Shown here: positions 49,989-58,180 of the stretch, piece by piece
Layout of the letters: every line of letters begins with the position of its first letter
Position numbering within the stretch: the first letter of the stretch is position 1
Source: Lysobacteraceae bacterium SCN 69-320
GTDB lineage: Bacteria > Pseudomonadota > Gammaproteobacteria > Xanthomonadales > Rhodanobacteraceae
NCBI GenBank assembly: GCA_001725155.1
Contig: MEFP01000004.1
Coordinates: forward strand, 1-64,000
Length of the DNA stretch: 64,000 nt
Direction of reading: 5' to 3'
Translations under genes and position numbers: made by a program
The notes under the pieces: model-generated
The model's database searches: none
What the model saw: the letters and a program-made list of their open reading frames with translations, nothing else
What the model was told of the DNA's origin: nothing

Positions 49989-50381
49989 ATGCAGCTCGGT
50001 TACGCCCTCGTCTACGTCGCCGACGTGGCCGCCACCGTCGATTTCTACGAGCGCGCGTTCGGGCTCGCCCGCCGCTTCGTGCACGAGAGCGGCAGCTACG
50101 CCGAAATGGAGACCGGCGCCACTGCGCTGGCCTTTGCCGCGGAAGCCCTGGCCGCGACCCACGGCCTGTCGATACGCCACAACCGGCCCGGCCAACCCGC
50201 CGCCGCGTTCGAGCTGTGCCTGGTCTGCGACAGCCCGGAGCAGGCCTACGATCATGCCGTGGCCGCCGGCGCCACGGCGCTGAAACCGGTGGAGCAGAAA
50301 CCCTGGGGGCAGAAAGTCGGTTATGTGGGCGATCTGAACGGCTGCCTCGTCGAGCTGTGCTCGCCGGTCGGTTCCGGCTGA
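49989..50381 (+). CDS. VOC (glyoxalase-like) family protein
   Basis: This 130-residue VOC-fold protein starts MQLGYALVYVADVAATVDFYERAFGL and ends GQKVGYVGDLNGCLVELCSPV, the usual first and last strands of the family, with a metal-site Glu in the terminal strand. It resembles the YaeR/PhnB-like small glyoxalase group; the substrate is unknown. It lies 30 bases after the AraC-type regulator and is probably co-transcribed. It is unrelated in detail to the VOC protein at 7.9 kb, and an RBS (AGGAG) precedes the ATG. Confidence 0.87.
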   Translation: MQLGYALVYVADVAATVDFYERAFGLARRFVHESGSYAEMETGATALAFAAEALAATHGLSIRHNRPGQPAAAFELCLVCDSPEQAYDHAVAAGATALKPVEQKPWGQKVGYVGDLNGCLVELCSPVGSG

Positions 50382-50580
50382 GCTGCAGCCGCAGCGATAC
50401 GCGCTGATTCTGCGCAACGGGCGCGCCGCCGCCGCTGGGACTGCCGGGGCTGGCGCGGCCAGGTGGCCCGGAGCGTCTTGTCGCGGCGCGGGCCGGCAAT
50501 TTGCGCTAACTGCAAGTCACGTCGGAATTTTCCGAGCCGAGGATCGGAAGATTCCGAGCGCCCGGCACGCCGCCGTCGGC

Positions 50581-50673
50581 TAGACTACGCACCGCCCCGC
50601 GCACCCACGGAACCGGCCCGCCGCTTCGTCGCGACGCCGGGACACCGACGAAGCGGCGGCCCCGGCGTCGCGA
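50581..50673 (+). promoter_or_regulatory. ubiK leader with interleaved palindromes (attenuator-like)
   Basis: A TAGACT hexamer (50581-50586) is a plausible -10 element, giving a leader of about 155 bases before ubiK. In it arm A (50618-50631) pairs perfectly over 14 bp with A' (50646-50659). Arm B (50629-50641) pairs perfectly over 13 bp with B' (50661-50673). The order is A-B-A'-B' and A overlaps B by 3 bases, so the two stems exclude each other. A further 8-bp stem (about 50674-50698) follows. There is no T run, so any control would act through translation, Rho or protein binding. The structure is visible; the function is inference. Confidence 0.55.
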
Positions 50674-50749
50674 CGGCGGCGCGGCAAGTTCGCCGCCGAC
50701 TCCTGCCGACACCGTTGCCGCTGCGCCCTACCCTGATCCGAGAATTGCC

Positions 50750-51007
50750 ATGATCGACTCCCGCACCCTGGACGAACTCGCCCGCCGCCTGACCGAGCTG
50801 CTGCCGGCCAATCTCGGCAGCGTCGGCGCCGATGTCGCCGACAACGTCAAGGACGCGCTGCGCGCCGGCCTGCGCAAGCTCGATCTCGTGACGCGCGAGG
50901 AATTCGACGTACAGCGCGCCGTGCTGCTGCGCACGCGCGAACTCGTCGAAACACTGGAAGCCCGCGTCGCCGAGCTCGAACAGCAGCTGCAGGCACCGCG
51001 CCACTGA
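50750..51007 (+). CDS. ubiK: ubiquinone biosynthesis accessory factor UbiK (BMFP family)
   Basis: This 85-residue protein is of the UbiK/YqiC family: MIDSRTLDELARRLTELLP at the start, DNVKDALRAGLRKLDLVTREEFDVQRAVLLRTRE in the middle and a C-terminal coiled coil LVETLEARVAELEQQL. UbiK helps assemble the Ubi complex that makes ubiquinone and forms a trimeric membrane-associated coiled coil. The length and motifs are typical. In Pseudomonas and Xanthomonas relatives I recall this gene lying next to comM (yifB) and glnK; here comM is 5.2 kb away with a four-gene cassette between. Confidence 0.92.
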   Translation: MIDSRTLDELARRLTELLPANLGSVGADVADNVKDALRAGLRKLDLVTREEFDVQRAVLLRTRELVETLEARVAELEQQLQAPRH

Positions 51008-51710
51008 CACCGCGCCGCGGCGCCGCCGCGGCATTCCGCGCAAGCAACAAGCCCGCTGGTTCTGGCGCAGCGGCCGGGGACGCCGCGCGCCGATTCTGGA
51101 AGCCGTTTCCCCGATTCGCTCGGGGAAACGGAAAATGGCCAAGGAAGGCCCCTCTGCCGCCGGCGACCCGGGGCTGACCCGCGGTCGCAGCCGCCAAGCG
51201 TCGCTGCGATCGCCGCGCCCGACCGGAGGCTTTCGGCGCCGCAATCTCCGCCAGGATGACAATCCGGCATCGGCCCGGCATTGCGGCCGTCCGCGCATGC
51301 TGCGCGCAGGACTGCGTGCCCGCCCCGCCGCCGTGGTCCGCATGCGGCGACTTCTCGCCGTGCTGCTTTCTCGCGGCGGGCGAGGCGGCGGCCTGCGGCG
51401 ACAGGCGGAACGCATTCATGCATCGCGGGAGGCTCGAAGCCCCGGCAATCCGCGGCGCCGCCACCCGGTCAGGCGGGTTCCCAAAGCGAATCCGGCAACA
51501 GGCGAGCGGCCGTATCCACGGCAGACCCAGCGGTGATCCGCCCGAAGATCGACGGTTCGTTGCCGCGCGGCTGCCGGGTCGTTCTGCCGCGTATCCGACG
51601 TCATCGGTGTTCGCCGCGCGCTCGCCGCCGCGTCGCAGCCGGAGCGACGCAGTGAGAGAAAAGTCGTACTCGCCGCACTAGGGGAGCGATGGGCTTTGGG
51701 GGAGCGCGCA
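51008..51710. other. 703-base spacer upstream of the accessory cassette, no gene seen
   Basis: Frames crossing this stretch are Arg/Pro/Ala-rich and overlap one another without ribosome sites. The one clear structure is an 11-bp hairpin CCGTTTCCCCG / CGGGGAAACGG with a 7-base loop (51103-51131), without a T run. It lies at the boundary where the conserved ubiK-comM order would be interrupted, so the left junction of the insertion should lie here; no direct repeat matching the right side was recognised by eye. Confidence 0.5.
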
Positions 51711-52334
51711 ATGGGCATCGAACAATGGCTTTCGGCGATTGCGCTGGGCGGGCTGCTCGGCATGGTCGGCCAATTGGCCCGTGCCATCGTCGGCCTGAAG
51801 AAACAGGCGGATGCGGCGGCGGCGCGAGGCAAGACATTGGCCGAATGCCTCGACGGCGCGCAGCTCCTGCTGTCGCTCGCGATCGGCTTCGTTGCCGGCA
51901 CGCTCGCGATCGTGGGGCTCATCGCGTCAGCGGCGACGCCGTTCGCAGCCGACGGGCAGACGATCATGACCTTGATCGCGAGCGGCTATGCGGGCGCCGA
52001 CTTCATCGAAGGCTTCATGCGCCGCGCCGACGGTACATCGGCACGAAAAAAAGACGACGCGAGCACGCAAGCGCAACGGACGGACGGCACCGGCGCACCG
52101 AAACAGCCGACGGACGATGCGAACGCGGCCGCGCAACGGGTCGGCAACGCCGCTGCAACGCCGTTTCCCGGGATCGACGCGAACGCCGTGGCGCGCCGGA
52201 CAGGCGAGGCCGGTGCATCGGTGCAGCGAATCGGCGACGCGCTGGCACCCGCACGGCAGGCCGGTGATGCCGATCCTTCCCTGCAACCGACCGACGATGC
52301 CGGCCCGCCACCGCAGCCGGTCGCACTGGGGTAG
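51711..52334 (+). CDS. holin-like small membrane protein with long polar tail
   Basis: This 207-residue protein has two clear transmembrane helices (about 8-29, LSAIALGGLLGMVGQLARAIV; about 52-75, LLLSLAIGFVAGTLAIVGLIAS) and a third weaker one (about 84-103). A disordered tail of about 100 residues follows, rich in Ala, Asp, Gln, Thr and Pro with quasi-repeats (AQRTDG..., AQRVGN..., ARRTGE..., VQRIGD...). The two-helix plus charged tail plan and its place 4 bases before an amidase gene recall phage holins, but the tail is much longer than usual and no holin family is recognised. ATG 51711 has GGGGGAG upstream; a TTG at 51696 is less likely. Confidence 0.6.
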   Translation: MGIEQWLSAIALGGLLGMVGQLARAIVGLKKQADAAAARGKTLAECLDGAQLLLSLAIGFVAGTLAIVGLIASAATPFAADGQTIMTLIASGYAGADFIEGFMRRADGTSARKKDDASTQAQRTDGTGAPKQPTDDANAAAQRVGNAAATPFPGIDANAVARRTGEAGASVQRIGDALAPARQAGDADPSLQPTDDAGPPPQPVALG

Positions 52335-52338
52335 TCCG

Positions 52339-53130
52339 ATGACATTTCCCGTTCCGCTGATCCGCCATCACATCCCGATGCCGTCGCGCCGTCGTTCCGG
52401 CCGTCCCCTGGAACCCGGCGTGCGGTTCATCGTTGCGCACGACACCGGCAATCCGGGTTCTACGGCATTCCAGAATGCACGCTATTACGCCTCTACGGCG
52501 AACGCGGAATCGACGTCGGCGCATCTGTTCGTCGATCACGACGGTGCCGTCGAATGCGTGCCCTGCGTGTCGGCGTCGCCGCCCGAGAAGGCCTGGCACG
52601 TCCGCTATGACGTGCCGAAAGACGACGCGTTGTTCGGCGTCAACGCGAACGACGCGGCGATCGCCGTCGAATACTGCTACGGCGCCGGTATCGACGCCGA
52701 CCGCGCGTATGCGAACTACGTCGCCGTGCTCGCCTGGCTGTGCCGCACCTACGGGTTGAATGCGGCGGTGCAGATCGTCGGCCATTTCGTGCTCGATCCC
52801 GGCCGCCGCACGGACCCGGCAACCGGGCTGGCCCGCTCGGGCCGTACCTACGAACAACTGCTGCGTGACGTCGCGGCGGCGATGGCGCCTGTTCCGGAAC
52901 CAGTTCGCGATACGCCGCAGAACGCGCGCTTCCGGACGAGCACGCGACTCAATCTGCGGCGCCGCCGGCCGTCGCGCTCGGCCGAGATCGAGCGCGCCGT
53001 GGCGGCCGGAACCGAGCTCTCGTCGGTCGCGTTCACCGACGACGGCGAAAACATCAACGGCATCGCGCGCTGGTATCGCGACGCCGCCGGATCGTGGTTC
53101 TGGTCGGGACCGCTGGAGCGCATTGACTAG
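52339..53130 (+). CDS. N-acetylmuramoyl-L-alanine amidase (Amidase_2) with SH3-like tail
   Basis: This 263-residue protein has an Amidase_2/PGRP-type zinc amidase domain over residues 25-180. Zinc ligands are H34 in FIVAHDTGNPGS, H149 in IVGHFVLDPGRRTDP and D159 in the same motif; SAHLFVDHDGAVECVP and AIAVEYCYG are the usual core strands. It should cleave the MurNAc-L-Ala bond of peptidoglycan. The last 65 residues (from STRLNLRRRRPSRSAEI) look like a bacterial SH3 wall-binding domain ending in WFWSGPLE. There is no signal peptide, as for phage endolysins that need a holin. It starts 4 bases after the holin-like gene, so translation is probably coupled. Confidence 0.83.
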   Translation: MTFPVPLIRHHIPMPSRRRSGRPLEPGVRFIVAHDTGNPGSTAFQNARYYASTANAESTSAHLFVDHDGAVECVPCVSASPPEKAWHVRYDVPKDDALFGVNANDAAIAVEYCYGAGIDADRAYANYVAVLAWLCRTYGLNAAVQIVGHFVLDPGRRTDPATGLARSGRTYEQLLRDVAAAMAPVPEPVRDTPQNARFRTSTRLNLRRRRPSRSAEIERAVAAGTELSSVAFTDDGENINGIARWYRDAAGSWFWSGPLERID

Positions 53131-53220
53131 CGCTCCGCCCGCGACAGAACGGCGCGGCGGATCACTGCAGCGCGAACACAACGCCGGAAATGCGATCGCA
53201 TCACGACAACGGGGGACTCG

Positions 53221-54870
53221 ATGAACATCGCAAGACGCATCGTCGCATTCACTCTGGCCGTTTCGCTGGTCAGCGCCTCGGGCTGCGCGAGCGATCCATA
53301 CGTTCGCTGGTCGCGCAACGAAAAAGCGGTCGAGAGCTCGGAAGCCGCGGTCAGGTACGCACGCGAGGCACAGACCCACTACGAGGAGGCGCTCAGTGCC
53401 CGCGCCCGCTCGGAATCGGCCGTTGCGGCCAGCCTGATCACCTTGTCGGCGATCGCCCTCGGGCTCGGTGCGGCCGAGGCGCATCGCGATGCCTTCGTCG
53501 GCGTGGGCCTCGTCGGCGGCACGACGTTCTCGCTGGCGCGGTGGTTCGAGAACAAGCCCGCGGAACTGGCGTATCTCGCCGGCGTCAAGGCGATCGACTG
53601 CGCGATCAACGCGGCGGTTCCGTTCGTGTACACCGAGTCGGATCGCGGCGCGCTCCTGGATGCTCTGGGCAAGCTGCGAAGCGAGCTGCCGGTTGCGAAT
53701 GCGCTGGCAGCGAAACTCGATACCACGTTGAAACTGGCGCCCGCCAGCGCGGCGATCGACGTCCAGAAAGCCGCGCTCGCCGAAGCGGTCGCGAAACTGC
53801 GCCGTGCGCAGCAGCTGCTGCGGCAGGGCGACGTCCTGCTCGGCGACGTCAATGCGATAGGACGGCTGCTGACCGAAACCGTCGACGAGATCGGCAACCG
53901 GGTCGACGTCGCCGTACACGACAACCTCCCGGCCCTGGCTGCGCTGCCGGCGCTGATCCAGAATCTCGCCGCGTCGTCGGCCGTCGTCGTGCCCGGGCTC
54001 GAGCTGCGGATCGACGAGAAGGTGCTGAAGCCCGGCGATCAGCAGCTGACGCCGCAGGGGCTACTCCGGGACGACAGCACGCGCCCGGCAAGGATCGTTT
54101 CGCCAAGCATGCTCGGCGATCTGCTCGATAGAGCCGCGCGGATCGAGATCTACGCCATGGCCGTGGAAGTGCATCTCGTGCGCGTCGACAACAAGCGCTC
54201 GAGCGCGGAGCTCAAGGCCTGCGGCGTCGACAACCTCGCGGTGCTGTCGCTGAATCCGGCGTCGATCGAGATCGAGTCGCCGGCGGCCGAATGGAAAACC
54301 GAGGTCCGCATCCGCAACGGCAAATCGCCGTACTCGGCGCGCATGCGTCAGTCGAGCGGCGGCGGCGTCACCGTGAACGCGCCCGGACCCGGCGCGAGCG
54401 AATTCGCGGTCACCGTCGCGAAAGGCACGACCGGTCAGTTCGCCGTGCAGGTGTCGGATTCGGCGGGGCACGACATCGACCTGCCTGTCCTCGTCAAGGC
54501 CAAGGCTGCGGTCAATCGGGACACCAGCGACGGTACAGGCTCCGGCGACGCCGCGAAGGCGCGCGCGGCGGAAGACGCCCAGCTCAGGAAAATCGCCGAT
54601 GGCGCACTCGCCGCGGGCGTGACGATCGACGGCAAGACGATCGCGTTCAAACCCGCCGACGTGAATGGCGCGCAGCTCAAACTGAGCTCGGACGGCTACG
54701 CCGCACTGGCCTGCTCGCGCGAATCGGCGCTGATCGACGCCGCGCTGCTGGCGACGGACAGTACGGGCAAGTCGCTCGCCAATCGCTGGCGCAGCGTGCG
54801 CGGCGCGAAAGAAGATCCGCGGACCCGCATCGAGCTGGCCGGTTTCAAGGATGTTTGCGCGAAAGGCTGA
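53221..54870 (+). CDS. large lipoprotein of unknown function with coiled-coil N-terminal half
   Basis: This 549-residue protein has a signal sequence ending SASGC (Cys22, an imperfect lipobox with Ala at -3), so it is probably a lipoprotein. Residues 30-100 are charged helix (SSEAAVRYAREAQTHYEEAL) with a hydrophobic stretch near 72-90 that could be a second membrane segment. About 150-240 is Ala/Leu heptad-like helix. The second half (about 330-460) is beta-rich, Ig-like, with AEWKTEVRIRNGKSPYSARM and VNAPGPGASEFAVTVAKGTTGQFAVQVSD; the end is mixed. No family was recognised. It lies 90 bases after the amidase gene and 6 bases before the protease-like gene. Confidence 0.72.
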   Translation: MNIARRIVAFTLAVSLVSASGCASDPYVRWSRNEKAVESSEAAVRYAREAQTHYEEALSARARSESAVAASLITLSAIALGLGAAEAHRDAFVGVGLVGGTTFSLARWFENKPAELAYLAGVKAIDCAINAAVPFVYTESDRGALLDALGKLRSELPVANALAAKLDTTLKLAPASAAIDVQKAALAEAVAKLRRAQQLLRQGDVLLGDVNAIGRLLTETVDEIGNRVDVAVHDNLPALAALPALIQNLAASSAVVVPGLELRIDEKVLKPGDQQLTPQGLLRDDSTRPARIVSPSMLGDLLDRAARIEIYAMAVEVHLVRVDNKRSSAELKACGVDNLAVLSLNPASIEIESPAAEWKTEVRIRNGKSPYSARMRQSSGGGVTVNAPGPGASEFAVTVAKGTTGQFAVQVSDSAGHDIDLPVLVKAKAAVNRDTSDGTGSGDAAKARAAEDAQLRKIADGALAAGVTIDGKTIAFKPADVNGAQLKLSSDGYAALACSRESALIDAALLATDSTGKSLANRWRSVRGAKEDPRTRIELAGFKDVCAKG

Positions 54871-54876
54871 CCTCGC

Positions 54877-56022
54877 ATGAAACGCCCGGCCGTTCACCCG
54901 GCTCATTCCCGGCTGCGCATTGCCGCCGGCACTGTCGGCGGCACCTCGCTCGCCGATGGCCGCCGCGCGTTCCGCCAGCTGCCGCATGCGCAGCAGATCG
55001 CGCTTGCCGAGGAAATCGTCGCCGCGCGGCGCGCGGAACTCGCGCTCGGCCGTTCCGGTGTGTGCTCGATCGGCGTCGGGCTGCGCCGCCGACGCGACGT
55101 GTACGGCAGGATCCGCGTCACGCGCAGTGTCTGCATCGTGTTCGTCGTGCGGCGCAAATGGCCGAAGCGTGCGCGCTGCACCCATCCGCTGCGCGTGCCG
55201 GAGCATTTGTGGACCGCCGTCGGACCGATGCACGCGCGTACCTGGTGCGCGGTGCCGACCGACGTCATGCCGCAGGCGCCGTTCCGTCGCTGGCGTCCCC
55301 AGGCCCAGGCGAACGTCAGCGCGCAACGCAACGCCGTCGAGGCGATCGGCACCTTGGCCTGCCTGGTCAAAGGCGTCGGATCCGGCAGGACCTATGCACT
55401 CGGCTGCAAGCACGTGCTCAGCGGCACGGAGTTCCTGAGCGGTTCGAGCGCCTGGAACGTCATTGCGACAGGCGGCGGCGCGGTGCTCGGACGCGGCTCC
55501 GTCCATGCGGCGGCGATGACCGCCGGCGGCCTGTCGCTCGATGCGCAGCTTGCGGTACTGACCGATCCGACCGCTGCGAAGGCGACGCTTGCGCCGCTGC
55601 GGTTCGACGCCGCCCGGCCGGTGGCGCTGGAACCCGCCGACATTCGATTGCTGGCGACGTTCTACGTCCACCGGCCGGGCAGGGGCGACCGGGCGCCGGC
55701 GAAAGCAACCTGCGTGTCGTTCCACTACGACGACTTTGAACTCGACTACGCCGAGGCGGCCCTTTCGGCAACACGAATACCCATACGACACGAAACCCTG
55801 GTCGAGTACGTGACGGCGGCCGGTACGTTTCCGGGCATGAGCGGAGCGCCGGTGACCTCGCGTCGCGACGGCGGCATGTTCCTCGGCATGCATATCGCCG
55901 GCGATGGCACGACCGGCTGCTTCGTGCCGGCCTGGCTGCTGCTCGACGGCAGCGCCTACGGCTTGCCGGGACGCACGTTCGCGCCGGCCGACGCGACGCC
56001 GGCTGCACCGTTGCCAGACTGA
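54877..56022 (+). CDS. trypsin-like (S1-fold) peptidase without signal peptide
   Basis: This 381-residue protein has an N-terminal module of about 140 residues (SIGVGLRRRRDVYG, CIVFVVRRKWPK, RVPEHLW, VPTDVMPQ) matching the region before many uncharacterised bacterial trypsin-like proteins. A chymotrypsin-fold domain follows. A triad is visible: H179 in LGCKHVLSG, D222 in LSLDAQLAVL and S322 in FPGMSGAPVTS. The spacing (43 and 100 residues) is close to that of chymotrypsin. The usual sequence around the histidine (S-N-N-H-V) is C-K-H-V here. No signal peptide or membrane helix is seen, so it stays in the cytoplasm unless released by the neighbouring holin/amidase-like proteins. It is 6 bases after the lipoprotein gene. 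Confidence 0.72.
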   Translation: MKRPAVHPAHSRLRIAAGTVGGTSLADGRRAFRQLPHAQQIALAEEIVAARRAELALGRSGVCSIGVGLRRRRDVYGRIRVTRSVCIVFVVRRKWPKRARCTHPLRVPEHLWTAVGPMHARTWCAVPTDVMPQAPFRRWRPQAQANVSAQRNAVEAIGTLACLVKGVGSGRTYALGCKHVLSGTEFLSGSSAWNVIATGGGAVLGRGSVHAAAMTAGGLSLDAQLAVLTDPTAAKATLAPLRFDAARPVALEPADIRLLATFYVHRPGRGDRAPAKATCVSFHYDDFELDYAEAALSATRIPIRHETLVEYVTAAGTFPGMSGAPVTSRRDGGMFLGMHIAGDGTTGCFVPAWLLLDGSAYGLPGRTFAPADATPAAPLPD

Positions 56023-56232
56023 TCGCGCCGGTGCGCCGAGGCCGCCGGTGCCGCTCCGGTCGGATGTGCGCAACGTCGACGCACAGTCGCCGAGGATCAT
56101 CCGCGGCGGCGAAGGACGGGAGCCAGGCCGGAATCCTGGGAAATTTCCGATGGCTTTCCGCGATTCCGGCCCGTCGCCGCGGCGCAAGGCCGTGGGCACA
56201 GTGACGACACGTCAATCCCGTCCTGCCGTCAC

Positions 56233-58065
56233 ATGAGCCTCGCCGTCGTCCACTCGCGCGCCCAGGAAGGCGTGGCCGCACCGGCCGTCACGGTCGAGGT
56301 ACATCTGTCGGGCGGGCTGCCGGGCACGTCCATCGTCGGCCTGCCCGAGGCTGCCGTGAAGGAAGCGCGCGACCGTGTGCGCGTCGCGATACTCAATGCG
56401 CGGCTGGACTATCCGGCGCGGCGCGTCACGGTCAATCTCGCGCCGGCCGATCTGCCGAAGGACGGCGGACGCTTCGATCTGCCGATTGCGCTGGGCATCC
56501 TCGCGGCATCCGGACACCTGCCGCGCGAGGCGCTCGCGCAGCGGGAATTTCTGGGCGAACTCGCGCTGTCGGGCGAGTTGCGTGCGGTCAGCGGCGTGTT
56601 GCCGGCGCTGCTGCGCGCCCGCGCCGTCGGGCGCCAGGTCATCGTGCCGCAGGCGAATGCGGCCGAAGCCTCGCTGCTCGCGGCGGCCGACGTCCGCGTC
56701 GCCGGGAGCCTGCTCGACGTCTGCGCGCATCTGCGCGGTCTGCTCGAGTTGCCGCGGGCGACTGACGTCGCGGCGGCGGCGGAAGCGCTCGGTGCGGATC
56801 GCCGGCTCGGCGCTGCGAACGATGGTGGCCTCGCTGCCACGGTCGCGCGGCGCGGGCGCGGCGGCGCGGACGGCGACGGTGCGCGCGGCGACCGCCGGAA
56901 CGACGGGGAGGAGAGCCGCGCGGGCGGGACCCGCAGCGACGGGAGAGCCGGCGGCACCGGCAGTGGGGACGAGAGCGGCGGCAACGAAAGCGTTGGCGTC
57001 GATCGGCGTGGCGGTGCCGCAGCAACCGGCAGCAAGCGGCCGATTCGCGCTGCGGAATCGGCCGGCAGCGCGCTGGCGGTCAGTACAGCGGTGGGCTTCG
57101 TTGCCGCGACACCGGCCGAATCGCTGGATCTGGCCGACGTCCGCGGCCAGACCCAGGCGCGCCGCGCGCTCGAAATTGCTGCGGCCGGCGGGCATCACCT
57201 GCTGTTCGTCGGTCCGCCGGGCACCGGCAAGACCCTGCTCGCGAGCCGCCTGCCCGGCATATTGCCGCCACTTTCAGACGATGAAGCGCTGGAGTCCTGC
57301 GCCGTGCGCTCGGTGGCTGGCCACGGCATCGACCTGGCCGGCTGGCGGCGGCGTCCATTCCGCGCGCCGCACCACTCGGCGTCGGCCGCGGCGCTGGTCG
57401 GCGGGGGCTCCATGCCGCGGCCCGGCGAGATCAGCCTTGCGCACCACGGCGTGCTGTTTCTCGACGAACTCACCGAGTTCGACCGGCACGTGCTCGATGT
57501 GCTGCGCGAGCCGCTGGAAACCGGCCGCATCCTGATCTCGCGCGCGGCGCGGCAGGCGGAATTTCCGGCGGCGTTCCAGCTCGTCGCGGCGATGAATCCC
57601 TGCCCCTGCGGCTATGCCGGCGACAGCAGCGGCCGCTGTACCTGTACGCCGGACCAGGTACAACGCTATCGCGCACGCGTTTCCGGCCCGCTGCTGGATC
57701 GGCTCGACCTGCAGCTCGAAGTGCCGCGCCTGCCGCTGGCCGAACTCGCGTCGACCGGTCCGCCCGCCGAAAACAGCGCCGTCGTCGCCGCGCGCGTCGC
57801 CGCGGCGCGACAGCGCCAGCTCGCGCGCGCCGGCCGCACCAACGCACAGCTGCAGGCCCATGACGTCGGTCGCGACTGCGCACTCGGCAGCCGCGATCGC
57901 GCGCTGCTCGAACGCGCCGCCGACGCCCTGAGCCTGTCGGCCCGCGCCTACCACCGCCTGCTGCGCGTGGCCCGCACGATCGCCGACCTCGCCGGCACCG
58001 AAAACATCGAGACGGTGCATCTGACCGAGGCGATCCAGTATCGACGCCTGGATCGGCGGGCTTGA
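56233..58065 (+). CDS. comM: ComM/YifB AAA+ helicase-like ATPase with a low-complexity insertion
   Basis: This 610-residue protein is of the Mg-chelatase-like family; ComM is a branch-migration helicase for natural transformation. The N-terminal Lon-protease-like domain starts MSLAVVHSRAQEGVAAPAVTVEVHLSGG and has VNLAPADLPKDGGRFDLPIALGIL. The AAA+ core has Walker A GPPGTGKT (327-334), FRAPHHSASAAALVGGG, Walker B VLFLDELTEF and the zinc-like MNPCPCGYAGDSSGRCTC; the end LTEAIQYRRLDR is typical. Between the two domains (about residues 190-300) lies a Gly/Arg/Asp/Ser-rich insertion of about 100 residues absent from E. coli YifB (506 residues). No frameshift is seen. Confidence 0.93.
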   Translation: MSLAVVHSRAQEGVAAPAVTVEVHLSGGLPGTSIVGLPEAAVKEARDRVRVAILNARLDYPARRVTVNLAPADLPKDGGRFDLPIALGILAASGHLPREALAQREFLGELALSGELRAVSGVLPALLRARAVGRQVIVPQANAAEASLLAAADVRVAGSLLDVCAHLRGLLELPRATDVAAAAEALGADRRLGAANDGGLAATVARRGRGGADGDGARGDRRNDGEESRAGGTRSDGRAGGTGSGDESGGNESVGVDRRGGAAATGSKRPIRAAESAGSALAVSTAVGFVAATPAESLDLADVRGQTQARRALEIAAAGGHHLLFVGPPGTGKTLLASRLPGILPPLSDDEALESCAVRSVAGHGIDLAGWRRRPFRAPHHSASAAALVGGGSMPRPGEISLAHHGVLFLDELTEFDRHVLDVLREPLETGRILISRAARQAEFPAAFQLVAAMNPCPCGYAGDSSGRCTCTPDQVQRYRARVSGPLLDRLDLQLEVPRLPLAELASTGPPAENSAVVAARVAAARQRQLARAGRTNAQLQAHDVGRDCALGSRDRALLERAADALSLSARAYHRLLRVARTIADLAGTENIETVHLTEAIQYRRLDRRA

Positions 58066-58180
58066 GCAGCACCGGTCAATTCCGTAGCGCCGATGGACGG
58101 CTGTGCGGAATACGCGGAAAAGTGGATGCGCGAGACCGCGCAACACCGGTCCCGCGACGACAAACGCCTGCAGCGGTCAC

